A stretch of DNA of 64,000 nucleotides from Pelagicoccus enzymogenes (lineage in GTDB: Bacteria > Verrucomicrobiota > Verrucomicrobiia > Opitutales > Opitutaceae). The DNA lies in the NCBI RefSeq assembly GCF_014803405.1, contig NZ_JACYFG010000002.1, positions 1-64,000 of the forward strand, read 5' to 3'. Below the pieces are notes generated by a model, which was not told the DNA's origin, searched no databases, and was given only the letters and a program-made list of their open reading frames with translations. Positions 46,668 to 56,100 of this stretch are shown here, one piece after another; position 1 is the stretch's first letter, and each line of letters begins with the position of its first letter. Made by a program: the position numbers and the translations under genes.

Positions 46668-47036
46668 CTCTTTCGATCCCATGCGCGTTCAAAAGGGCAC
46701 CAATCCTGTTCCGTCCTCCGATTTTAAGTTTATCGGGGGCCTGTTGGAGAAACGAAATGCGCCGTCTCATACTGGGACGGAAGCAAAGCCGTAGAAACAA
46801 GGAGAATCCCGATGGAACGATTTCTAGTCGTTTATTCAGATTTCGGATACACCATCCGTGAACTCCGGAACAAAGAAAATCCGCGGCCGATACCTCATCG
46901 CACCATAACCTGGACCACACAGCCTACCGCGCCGATCCCTGCGCACCCTTGAGCTTCGCGAATACGTTTAACCGACTTGGCGAGAGCCTCGCTTTACTCT
47001 TCGATTTATCGAGTCGAGAAATCCCCCATACATCCC
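46668..47036. other. 369-bp gap with hairpin and a candidate small gene
   Basis: The gap holds a CCGTCTC...GGGACGG hairpin (46762-46780) followed by AAGCAAAGCCG, a Shine-Dalgarno AAGGAG at 46799-46804 and a 46-codon frame, listed separately. The remainder, 46953-47036, has no feature apart from the likely promoter of the nucleoside-hydrolase-like gene. Confidence 0.4.
46812..46952 (+). CDS. candidate small protein of 46 aa
   Basis: ATG at 46812 is preceded by AAGGAG with a 7-nt spacer, one of the best ribosome sites in the window, and the frame runs to TGA at 46950-46952. The product begins MERFLVVYSDFGYT and ends in a Pro/Thr-rich tail; I recognise no family. The hairpin and GCAAAGCC sequence just upstream could be a regulatory leader. 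It may be a real small gene, a leader peptide, or the remains of a longer gene. Good ribosome site but no homology: low confidence. Confidence 0.25.
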   Translation: MERFLVVYSDFGYTIRELRNKENPRPIPHRTITWTTQPTAPIPAHP

Positions 47037-48200
47037 ATGTCATCACTTAACCGAAGACGCTTTCTTGCAAGGGCGACACTTCTAGGAGCAGCTGCCATTC
47101 TCCACAGAAATGTATCCGCGAATACACACCCCTCACCATCACTGAATCTGAAAATGTCACGCATTCCCCTCATTCATGTCACCGATCTCTACCACTCTCC
47201 GCAGGATCCGGACGACCAGCTAGACTTGCTCACCGTTGCTGCCTTGCCGGAGTTCGACCTCAAAGCAGTCATCCTCGACTGCACGCAACCCTTTCTCGAA
47301 CCAGCCCCCGCTGGCTGGGATGTACGACGCGACCCGGGCTACGTACTGGTCGCACAGTTGGGTCATATCCTCGGCCGTACCTTCCCTTGCGCCCTCGGTC
47401 CTCTCGAACCGCTATCGTCGCCAAGCGACGATGCACGCTCCCGACCGCGCAGCGAACAGGCCGGGATCGACCTGCTTCTACAAAGCTTGGAAGCGAGCCC
47501 AGAACCGGTCCTCATCTCTTCCGTCGGTTCCGCCCGCATCATCACCGCCGCCTTCAACCGAGCGCCTGACTTGGTCCGAAACAAAACGCGGGCCGTGCTG
47601 CTCAACGCTGGCGCCACCGCTGGAGAGAAAAGAGAATGGAACGTAGGCCTCGACCCACATGCCTACACCGGACTTTGGCGCTCGGGCATTCGCATCCATT
47701 GGTACCCTTGCGCCACGGAACACAGCGCTTTCAACCGCAGGGACCCTCGCGGCACCTATTGGAAAGCCAGCCACGAAACCCTATTCCACGACATTCCAGA
47801 AGCAATCCGAGCATGGATCGCCTACGGCTTTTCTGGTTCCGCCCGTGGAGATATCATCAGTTCCTTGACCGATCTCGGCAAAGGCGCCGTCTGGGAACAC
47901 GTGCTTGCTGGCGAGCGCAATATGTGGACGACTGCCTCCCTTGTCATGGCCGCAGGTCGCAGCCTCGCTAAAACGCCGCACGGTTGGCGTTTTTTGCAGG
48001 CCCAAGCCGCATCCGGCCTGGAAACTTGGCCTTGGCGACTGGACTCCATAAACGCCGCGGTCGATAACGAGACGCTCGTCAAATGGAGCGTAAGCGAATC
48101 GGAAACGCCGCACAAACTCTTCGGCCGAAAAGAAGGGGTCGGCTACGGAGAGGCAATGGCCCAAGCCTTGAACGCCCTCTTCCAATCGATTCCCGTATGA
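47037..48200 (+). CDS. nucleoside-hydrolase-like protein with Tat-type leader
   Basis: 387 aa from the ATG at 47037, which gives the leader LNRRRFLARATLLGAAA, a good twin-arginine signal. The mature part starts with IPLIHVTDLYHSPQDPDDQLDLL; the DPDDQLD cluster recalls the DxDxxxDD calcium site of IU-nucleoside hydrolases, displaced in position. Later motifs are SSVGSARI near 162 and HSAFNRRDPRG near 230. Similar proteins without nucleoside activity are found in glycan loci, some named DUF1593-like or nucleoside-hydrolase-like; ribosidic specificity is therefore unsure. The 4-bp ATGA overlap links it to the GH43 gene that follows. Confidence 0.65.
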   Translation: MSSLNRRRFLARATLLGAAAILHRNVSANTHPSPSLNLKMSRIPLIHVTDLYHSPQDPDDQLDLLTVAALPEFDLKAVILDCTQPFLEPAPAGWDVRRDPGYVLVAQLGHILGRTFPCALGPLEPLSSPSDDARSRPRSEQAGIDLLLQSLEASPEPVLISSVGSARIITAAFNRAPDLVRNKTRAVLLNAGATAGEKREWNVGLDPHAYTGLWRSGIRIHWYPCATEHSAFNRRDPRGTYWKASHETLFHDIPEAIRAWIAYGFSGSARGDIISSLTDLGKGAVWEHVLAGERNMWTTASLVMAAGRSLAKTPHGWRFLQAQAASGLETWPWRLDSINAAVDNETLVKWSVSESETPHKLFGRKEGVGYGEAMAQALNALFQSIPV

Positions 48201-49138
48201 ACAATTCTTATACAAATCCCGTTGGAGACGACCTCCTCATGGGAGATCCCTTCGTCCTCAAAGCGGAGGGCAGCTACTACCTTTTCGGCACTACCGATCC
48301 CGACCGCGGCTTCCGTTGCTACCAGTCCGAAAACCTCCGCGACTGGCGAGAGCTGGGCTTCGCCCTTGAGAACGGACCCAAGGATTGGGGCAACGCGCCG
48401 TTTTGGGCGCCCGAGGTGATAACGTATCAAAATCGCTACTACATGACCTACAGCGCCCAGCACGGCGACACTGGACGCCTGCTCAGCGCAATCGCAGTGA
48501 GCGACCGCCCTCAAGGCCCCTATAGGAACTGGCACGCGCCTTGGTTCGACCTCGGCTATTCCGCCATCGATTCCCATATCGTCTGCGACACTGAAAACAA
48601 ACCGTTCCTACTCTTCAGCCGAAACGGGGAACAGGACGGCTATTCCTACGGCAAGGTCTACGGAGCCCCCCTCAAAGCCGACCTATCCGGCCTTGAAAGC
48701 GAACCCGTTCTCCTACTCGAAGCGGACCAAGCCTGGGAAAGGATCGCCTGGAACTCCAACCGCTGCAACGAAGGGCCATTCGTCATCAACGAGGATGGAA
48801 CATATTACATGACCTATTCGGCCAACCATACTTTCCGTCCCGGCTACGGCATAGGATACGCCACCGCCGCTCACCCCTTGGGCCCTTGGACCAAGGCCGA
48901 GGAAAACCCCATAGCGGGAACCGATCTCGCGAACGGCTACTCCGGAGCGGGTCACAATTCAATCGTCTCTTCGCCCGACGGAAGCGAGCGCTTCATCGTC
49001 TATCATACCCACCAAGACCCTGCGGATCCCAACAACGAAAAACGCAGCGTCAACATCGACCGCATATTCGTGGAAAGCGGGCACTTGCGAATAGAGGGTC
49101 CAACCCGTTCTCCGCAAGCCCTACCTTCCGGCAGCTGA
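48197..49138 (+). CDS. GH43-family glycosidase
   Basis: 313 aa from the ATG at 48197, inside the stop of the preceding gene (ATGA). The five-bladed propeller has the three GH43 acids: Asp17 (MGDPFVL) as base, Asp125 (AIDSHI) as pKa modulator and Glu192 (NEGPFV) as acid. Typical substrates are alpha-L-arabinosides and beta-xylosides, with galactan or fucose-related variants. There is no signal peptide, so it likely acts on imported oligosaccharides. It faces the minus-strand propeller gene 27 bp after its own stop. Confidence 0.88.
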   Translation: MNNSYTNPVGDDLLMGDPFVLKAEGSYYLFGTTDPDRGFRCYQSENLRDWRELGFALENGPKDWGNAPFWAPEVITYQNRYYMTYSAQHGDTGRLLSAIAVSDRPQGPYRNWHAPWFDLGYSAIDSHIVCDTENKPFLLFSRNGEQDGYSYGKVYGAPLKADLSGLESEPVLLLEADQAWERIAWNSNRCNEGPFVINEDGTYYMTYSANHTFRPGYGIGYATAAHPLGPWTKAEENPIAGTDLANGYSGAGHNSIVSSPDGSERFIVYHTHQDPADPNNEKRSVNIDRIFVESGHLRIEGPTRSPQALPSGS

Positions 49139-49165
49139 TAAACTGATCCTGTATCTATCGAATTT

Positions 49166-50209
49166 TTACAGCGGTTTGCTGGTGAGCAGACCGATACCGC
49201 GCCCCTTTTCCCCAACTGCGTTGTAGTACATATAAAACGTTTCGTTACTCGGGTTCCATACGATGGAAATTTTGTGGGCGTATTGAGAATCCAAACCGGC
49301 TGGATGACCGCCACTTTTATAAAGCGGCTCCGGATCGATTGTCCAGTGCTCCAAATCGCGCGAGTAGGCCATCATGATGTGAGCTCCCCCTCGCCCCACT
49401 CCAAAAAAGAACATAGACCAATGGTCCTCGTCCCAGAACACCTTGGCATCTGAACAGAAAACCTCGTGGAACGATCCGTCTTCTCCGTTGCTCAGAATAG
49501 GATTTCCGGTGTAGCGGTTCCACTGATACAAATCTTGAGAGGTAGCCAAGCCCATCTGTTCGAACTTCCCTTTCGCAGCATTGTAGAAATTGTAGAAACG
49601 ACCATCATGCTCCACAAGCCAAGGAAGGAAGATGCAGTCCTTTTCCCAATTTCCGCACTTCTCATCAAAAACGGAGAGAATAGGATCTTCCTTCACTCGC
49701 TCCCAAGCAATCCCGTCAGAGCTCGCGGCAATCCCTTGGCTGCCGGGAGGAAGTTCATACCCGCCCTGCCTTGGAAAGGCTAAATAGAGAGAGTAGTAGA
49801 GCCCGTCCCGCTTCTTGAGGATGCGAGGAGCCTTCAAGTCGTAGTCTTCATACTGATACGCTCCGATGACACGACCGCCGAAGTCAAATTCCCCTTCCGG
49901 ACCGTAGCTCATGGCCAGTCTGATGTTTCGCCAATTAACCAAGTCCTCGCTGTCAGCGATGAACGACTGGTAGCCACGGCCATCGTAACCGAGAAAACTC
50001 ATGTAATAAAGTGGATCATCCGGTAATTGGAAAACGGTCGGCACGTCCGTCATGTGCACGTTCTCGACCCCCTCTATCTCTGGGACAGCTGGTATCACAT
50101 GCTCAGGATAATAGTGCCAGTTGCGAAACTTCTCAGACCATTCCTCGGCTTGTTCAACGGAAATGCGAGAGGCGACATTCTTAACGGAATCGTTCGAGTT
50201 GTTATTCAT
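49166..50209 (-). CDS. five-bladed propeller glycosidase-like protein (GH32/43/117/130 fold)
   Basis: 347 aa, cytoplasmic by lack of a leader. Motifs DPLYYMSFLGYDGRGY near 63, FDFGGRVIG near 106, KAPRILKKRDG near 127, WEKDCIFLPWLV near 190, HEVFCSDAKVFWDE near 246 and GGAHIMMAYSRDLEHW near 270 show the repeated DxxxW-type blades of the GH-J/F propellers. The acids of HEVFCSDAKV and WEKDC are candidates for catalysis. I cannot choose a family number; GH117-like anhydro-galactosidase and GH43-like are both possible. It is divergent from the GH42-like gene, with a perfect TTTAC-A-GTAAA site in the gap. Confidence 0.65.
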   Translation of the reverse strand: MNNNSNDSVKNVASRISVEQAEEWSEKFRNWHYYPEHVIPAVPEIEGVENVHMTDVPTVFQLPDDPLYYMSFLGYDGRGYQSFIADSEDLVNWRNIRLAMSYGPEGEFDFGGRVIGAYQYEDYDLKAPRILKKRDGLYYSLYLAFPRQGGYELPPGSQGIAASSDGIAWERVKEDPILSVFDEKCGNWEKDCIFLPWLVEHDGRFYNFYNAAKGKFEQMGLATSQDLYQWNRYTGNPILSNGEDGSFHEVFCSDAKVFWDEDHWSMFFFGVGRGGAHIMMAYSRDLEHWTIDPEPLYKSGGHPAGLDSQYAHKISIVWNPSNETFYMYYNAVGEKGRGIGLLTSKPL

Positions 50210-50321
50210 GATTCAGGGTAAAGTTGCAGGCCACCCGAGGACACAGGTCCAGCGGCACCCAAGGCTTGATTCTGTGATCCAAGCAATCCGAAGCCACAGA
50301 CGAATTCACCGCGATTCCCGG

Positions 50322-50332
50322 TTTACAGTAAA
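50322..50332. promoter_or_regulatory. perfect TTTAC-A-GTAAA palindrome
   Basis: Lies in the 203-bp gap between the divergent propeller gene (starts 50209) and GH42-like gene (starts 50413), about 80-110 bp from each start. Candidate shared operator. Confidence 0.5.
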
Positions 50333-50412
50333 TGCGCAAGACCTGAAAACAGGCCTGCCAAAGCCCCGTTTTTCCGCACCATCGTGAGCGCAATCCAAAC
50401 TGATTTTCGCAA

Positions 50413-52659
50413 ATGCATACCCCCCAAAAAAAACTACAATACCCGGCAACTGCGCGGACCGCCTCCGTCGCCAATCTCAACGGACGACCCAGCATCCATA
50501 TAGACGGAACTCCCGTCTCGCCGCTGATCTACGCCCTCACCGATGTACCTTCCGGGAGGTGGTCATGGGAAGAGCTTCCCCAGCACAACATCGCGCGTTT
50601 CTGCGAGAGAGGGATCAAGCTCGTGCAACTGGACCTGTCCCTCCAACATATCTGGAAGGAGGACGGAAGCTTCGACCTCAGCGTCGCTCAGCGCCAGATC
50701 CAAGGGGTGCTCGAAGCCTGTCCCTCCGCTAGCGTGATCTTCCGTTTCCACGTGAGAGCTCCCTTATGGTGGCTTAAATCCCATCCGCAGGAATGGGTCG
50801 CGTATGCGGATACCGACTACGTTGACGAGCAAAGCTGGGGACTGCTTCGAATCATAGAACACGACAACAATCCAGTCCGCCGGGTAAGCATGGCCTCACG
50901 TCTCTGGCGAGAGGAAATTACCATCCAGTTCAAACGCTTTCTCACGGAATTCTCCGCAACCCCAGAAAGCCGCGCCCTCGTGGGAATCCAAGTAGCCAAT
51001 GGCGTCTACGGAGAGTGGCACAATTGGGGCTTCTTCGACAACGAACCGGATGTCAGCGAGCCGATGACCCAGGCCTTCAGAGACTGGCTCAAAAACAAGT
51101 ATGGAAACGTGGATACATTGAGACAGGCCTGGGGACAACCCGATGCCGATTTCGCAACCGCTCAAACGCCTGGCGTAGAGCAGCGCCGGACCGACGGCAT
51201 TTTCCGCGACCCCAAGAGACAAGCAGCAGTGGTAGACTTCTACGACTGCATGCACCAGGTCACAGCCGACGCTATCATTCACTTCGCCCAGACGGTGAAG
51301 GAAGACTGGCCCCGCCCCATCATCGTGGGCACCTTCTACGGCTATTTCTTCTCCTGCTTCGGGCGCCATGCGGCCGGCGGGCACCTTCACCTGCAGCGCA
51401 TCCTCGACTGCGATGCGATCGACTACCTCAGCGGCCCCCAAGCCTACGAGCCGGAAGCCATCGAGCTGGGCGACCCCTACCGCTCCCGCAGCCTCATCGA
51501 CTCGGTTCGCATGCACGGCAAGCTCTGGCTCGACGAAATGGATTGCGAGCCCAAGACCCCGATCCTGAAGGACTCCGACTACTCGGAGCGCGTGCAGCAA
51601 AGCGTCGCCGACCTGAGACGCAATACCGCCTTTTCGCTGACAAAGGGAATGGGGCTCTGGTACTACGACTTCAACGTCTCCGGAGTAGATCTCGATGGCT
51701 ATACGCACCCCTTGTGCGGCTCCCAGGGCAATTGGGATCATCCCGTGCTGCTACGCGAGATTGAGCGTTTGCGCGAATTACAGGCCGCCTACGCGAAACA
51801 GCCACACAGCAGCATGGCAGACGTGCTCATGGTCTACGACACAAAGAGTTTTTACTACACTGCTAGCTTGAAGCACAGCGACCCCATCAGTCCGGCCTTG
51901 CTGGACCACCTCACGCTCGCCGCTTTCCGCAGCGGCGTCGTATTCGATACCATCCACTTGGACGACCTGCCGCAGATGGACCTCTCGCCCTACCGGGTCA
52001 TCGTATTCGGAAACACCTTTGCGCTGAATGCTGACATGCGTCAGTGGATACAGAGCAAGGTCGCCTGCAACGGGCGCCACCTGATTTGGAACTACGCTCC
52101 CGGATACATTTCTCCGCAAGACCGATCAGCGTCGCTGCAAAACGTGGAAGAGCTATGCGGCATCAAACTGAAGGAGATTTCGATCGACGCTCCCCCGACT
52201 GTGGAGTTAGGCGATTGTTTCGCAGAGGCCACCTCTTACACCGTGGGCGACTCGCCAATTTCTCCGCTCTTCGCAGCGGAGGACGTCAAGGCAGAAACCT
52301 TGGCCCGTTTCGCAGGTAGCGATAGTGCCGCGATTGCCCGCAAAACCTTTCCCAACCATACGAGCTGGTTCGTCAGCCTTCCCAGCAAAGCGACCGAGCC
52401 CTTCCGCACCCTCCTCGAGCGCTGCGGCGCCCATTGCTACGGCGAGCCTGACGCATTCTTCTACGGTGGTAGTGGAATTCTCGCGACGCACAGTTTGAGC
52501 GGAGGGCAGAGAGAGATTCGACTGCCCAACGGCAAAACGATCTCCCTCCCACTGCCTCCAGGACCCGCCACGGTCATCCTCGATGGCTCAACAGGCGAGA
52601 TTCTTCTCAACGAGTACGGCGTCGATCGCGGGGAGCTCGTCGAGGCTTACCCTGAGTAA
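50413..52659 (+). CDS. GH42-like beta-galactosidase-type glycosidase
   Basis: 748 aa without leader. The clan GH-A barrel is followed by a trimerisation-like domain (about 455-640) and a C-terminal sheet, the order of GH42 enzymes. Acid/base Glu201 is in ANGVYGEWHNWG and the nucleophile Glu375 in LWLDEMD. The GIQVANGVYGEW segment differs from classical GH42 (NEYG), so it may belong to a sister group with another specificity. It probably removes terminal galactose- or related residues from imported oligosaccharides, in company with the GH43 and propeller genes. Confidence 0.8.
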   Translation: MHTPQKKLQYPATARTASVANLNGRPSIHIDGTPVSPLIYALTDVPSGRWSWEELPQHNIARFCERGIKLVQLDLSLQHIWKEDGSFDLSVAQRQIQGVLEACPSASVIFRFHVRAPLWWLKSHPQEWVAYADTDYVDEQSWGLLRIIEHDNNPVRRVSMASRLWREEITIQFKRFLTEFSATPESRALVGIQVANGVYGEWHNWGFFDNEPDVSEPMTQAFRDWLKNKYGNVDTLRQAWGQPDADFATAQTPGVEQRRTDGIFRDPKRQAAVVDFYDCMHQVTADAIIHFAQTVKEDWPRPIIVGTFYGYFFSCFGRHAAGGHLHLQRILDCDAIDYLSGPQAYEPEAIELGDPYRSRSLIDSVRMHGKLWLDEMDCEPKTPILKDSDYSERVQQSVADLRRNTAFSLTKGMGLWYYDFNVSGVDLDGYTHPLCGSQGNWDHPVLLREIERLRELQAAYAKQPHSSMADVLMVYDTKSFYYTASLKHSDPISPALLDHLTLAAFRSGVVFDTIHLDDLPQMDLSPYRVIVFGNTFALNADMRQWIQSKVACNGRHLIWNYAPGYISPQDRSASLQNVEELCGIKLKEISIDAPPTVELGDCFAEATSYTVGDSPISPLFAAEDVKAETLARFAGSDSAAIARKTFPNHTSWFVSLPSKATEPFRTLLERCGAHCYGEPDAFFYGGSGILATHSLSGGQREIRLPNGKTISLPLPPGPATVILDGSTGEILLNEYGVDRGELVEAYPE

Positions 52660-53110
52660 GAGGGCGTTCTCCCCAGTGTGAAAGGGCTTGGGCACTTGCT
52701 CAAGGCCCCTATTCCCCCAAGCGAATCCTTCTTCCACCGATTCGTGTCGCTGGATTTTGGATACCTCACAGAGCCATCCCCTAAAGCAGTATACTTGCGA
52801 ACGGCACGCCTGTTCCTTGCGGCAAGCTGCAGCGAGCCAAAATTTTGGTCGCTCTCCTGCAAAGCGGCATGCCGCAAGCGGCAGCCCTACGATATCAATT
52901 TGGGGCACAGCCTGAGACGTCTCGCTCTTGAGAGTGCAGGTAACCGTCCTTGTTCGCTAGAAACGAAAAGAGTTTATCACCATTTTGCCGGGAGACGCTT
53001 TCGAGCGTAGGGCTGGCGCTCGCGCCAAGCCGACAATTGAGTAGCGAGCTGCGGCACGTCGCAAGCGACGGTTCTACAGGTAAACAGCAATTCCACTGCT
53101 TTTGGCGATG
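52660..53110. repeat. palindrome-rich non-coding gap
   Basis: The 521 bp between the convergent GH42-like and TonB receptor genes has no gene. Three palindromes cluster: GCGGCATGCCGC (52864-52875, perfect), GGCTGGCGC with GCGCCAAGCC (53011-53031, one bulge) and CGTCGC-AA-GCGACG (53057-53070, perfect). CAGCCCTAC at 52882-52890 is mirrored by GTAGGGCTG at 53008-53016. The pattern resembles a worn REP cluster. Confidence 0.5.
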
Positions 53111-53148
53111 AACCAAAAAAAGCCGGCTCCCCAAAGGGAGCCGGCTTT
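53111..53148 (-). terminator. intrinsic terminator of the TonB receptor gene
   Basis: Perfect 13-bp arms (AAAGCCGGCTCCC and GGGAGCCGGCTTT) at 53119-53131 and 53136-53148 with a 4-nt loop. On the minus strand the hairpin runs into TTTTTTGGTT. It is 33 bp beyond the receptor stop and one of the two clearest terminators in the window. Confidence 0.88.
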
Positions 53149-53180
53149 GAAACAAGAGGCTGAGCTCGAGCGATAGGAGC

Positions 53181-56100
53181 TTAGAAATTAAGCGTAGCCG
53201 AAGCTGAGATCAAACGGCCTTCCTCGATACGGTAGAGAAGACTGCCGTCGGGATTTGCGACGAAGGGAATCAGACCATCATGGTTGGTGAGATCCTTGAT
53301 GTTGATCTGGAGATCGAGGGAACGATCATCCTTCAACTGGTAGGACGTGCGAGCGAACACATCGAGGTATGTCTTCGAGGGCGCGTAGAATGGCTTGTCG
53401 ATGTCCAGGGCGTAATCGCCCAGTTCGTTCGTGCTCACTTCGAAGCCAATACCCGTCTTGTCCTGCCAACGGAGGCCACCGCCAACGGTCAGGTCCCCCA
53501 GCCAACCAGGAATGACTCCGCTGTCGGAACCGAATTGGTAGTTGGTATTGAGAGCGAAGCGCCATTCAGCCTGTTCCTTGGCAGGGTTACCGTCTTGCAG
53601 GGCCGCACGTTGGACGGCCTCTACGATGGATGTCTGCGCCCGCTCAGCGAGAGTCTGAGTGGCACCCTCATCGATGTAATAGTTCTGGGCGAAGGTGCTG
53701 TTCACCCAATTATCGAGGACGAACTCCTCAACGTATCGCCGCATCTCGGGGTAGGTGTTATCGGCAATCGTTTCCTGCTGACCCGCGGTGAAGAACAGAG
53801 TCCACTTGCGGGTTGGATTGTAACCGATTTCGACTTCCATCCCCTCTGCCTTGAAGTCCTGCGTTCCGGTGTCGGAAGAGTTACGAAGAGTGGTCGCAGC
53901 GTCGGGGTTACTCCAGTCAACTTGGAAGCCATTCACAGCGATCACGCCGGCGGGAGGCAGTACCGCTTGGACATCCGCGACAGTGAAGCCGGCATTGGCA
54001 GGATTGTTCAGCTCATGAGCCAGACCACGCAGGATTCCTTCCGAAGCGTAAAGGGCACCTTCTTCGAAACGATTATTGACCACGGCGGATTCAAACCAGT
54101 TGAAACGAGCGGAGAACTTGCGGTCGAGTCCATCGATGATGAATCCCATTTCTTCGGTGGTACCAGCAGTCGCGCCGACGGTATCGTTGAAGATGGTTAC
54201 ATTGCTGCCTGTTGGACGGAAGTTGTCTGCTTCGCTCTTGTAGACGGAGAGTTCGAAGGGAAGACGATCCCGCAGGAACGGAGGCGTGTGGATCATGACC
54301 GAATAGGAAGTCGTATCGTCGTCAGCGGTGACCTCGTAAGGCCCCTGAGGTCCGGCTAAGTAGACGGGATCAAGGGTGTCTCTGATGTCCTGACGGGCAT
54401 TCGCGACCGAACGGCCAGGTCCTGTGGCTGTAGTGGCTTTGTCGTTACGCCACGTTCCAGTGAGGACCACTGTATTGTCCCAGAGGGAATGCTGGCCAAT
54501 GATCACCTCTGAATCAACCGTGTTGATATCCTTGTTCGCGTGGGACGCGGCAGGCCAGCTGTTGGGTTGATAGAGCGTGTTGATCACGGAATCGAAGTTG
54601 ACGAATTCTCCGTCCGTCGGATTCCATCCGGTGAAGTTAGCGGAGATGGGCACAATGCTCATGTTGCTCCGTTGGCGACCAAAGGAAACACCCTGAATCC
54701 CCACTCCAGCGAGATCGTTGATGGAAGTGATGTTGAGGAAGTTCGTGTCGTTCGTAACGGGGAGCGCGAACTCCTGACCGCTCCGCTGAGTCACCGCGTG
54801 GTGGCCTGGGAGGTAGGTGTCGAGGTCATACGAATCGATAGGATCGGCTCGGGCCGAATAGAGCGTCTGATTGTAGTGGGTGCTCTCGTCGATCAAGCCG
54901 GTCAGGGTGAACTTGCCCAAGAGGCGGGTCATCCAGCTGTCCTCGTCCATAAAGTCGTTGAAGCGAACTTCGACATAACCTTGGAGACGAGTGGAGTCGC
55001 GATCGTTGTAGATACGATTGCCGCCTGAACCGCCACCCATTATCGGACGGCCGAAGGTCGGGTTTGGAACCAAAGTTCCTTGGGCCGAACCATCCGTGGT
55101 GGCCAGCATGTACTCGTTGATATCGATGTAGATAGTGCGCTGCTGGACACCTTGCAGGGAGTTGTTACCCGCGCTTTCGAAGGTCTGCTCGTTGTGGGAG
55201 AATTCCAAGCCTAAGCGATTGTCGAACCAGTTGCCTTCGAGGCTAGCGGTATAGTTTTCCCACTCGCCGTATTGTTGAGCCGTGCCTCCGCTGAACAGAT
55301 TCTTCCGGTAGTCGAAGATGCTGCGATCCGTGATCTGGTGAGAAACGAAACCGTTGCTGAAGAAGGGGGCCGTGCCGGGAGCAACGGGCGTTCCGTCAGA
55401 ATAGTAACCCGAGCGGCGAATGATGTTAATTTCGTCCCAAGCCTTGATTCGCATCCACTGACCAGCAGGGGCGCCGGGCTCGGTGAGGCGTTGGTTCTCC
55501 GGAGGGAGCGCCGAATCGGCGGGAGTCTGGACGAGGTAATTGTGGCCGCCAAAGGTCGGATTAGGATCGTTCGGATCCTGATAGAAGCGGTAAAGACCAA
55601 CGGATGCTCCATTCCCAGAGGAGAGATGCATTACGTTGGAGTTGGCCACGCCGGGGAAGAAAGTACCCGTGCCGCGAAAGATGGCCGCGCCTTCAGCCGG
55701 AGAACTGGAGATGGGCTTACCCAAGTTAATCCACGGCGTGATGCCATCGTTGGGCAGAACGTAGTCTGGGTTGGAGGAATGGCGCTCGGCAACTTCCGCG
55801 CTTCCGCGAGCGGTGAGGTTAAACGGTAGCTTGCCAGTTACGGCCACGAAGAGGCGGTCGTCTTCCAGAAACGCCTGCTTCTGTTCGTAACCTTTGTCCT
55901 CGGATAGCGCCGCGATACGGATGGCAACTTTGTCCGTTACCTCCTTATTGTAGCGCAAGGAGTAGCGAGCAGTGCCGTGTTCGTCGGTTTCGAAGCGAAT
56001 GCGGCCACGGTCGCCATTGAAATCGGCGCGAATGGTAGAAGCATTGATGATACCACCCGGGCTGCCAAGACCGTAGAGGGCCGAGTTGGCGCCACGCTGG

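Noticed and set aside
46741-46830. c-di-GMP (GEMM) riboswitch
   Set aside because: Only a 5' fragment resembles the aptamer (GGGACG and GCAAAGCC, with four inserted bases). The second helix with its conserved GGUUACC-like end is not there, so I do not call it.
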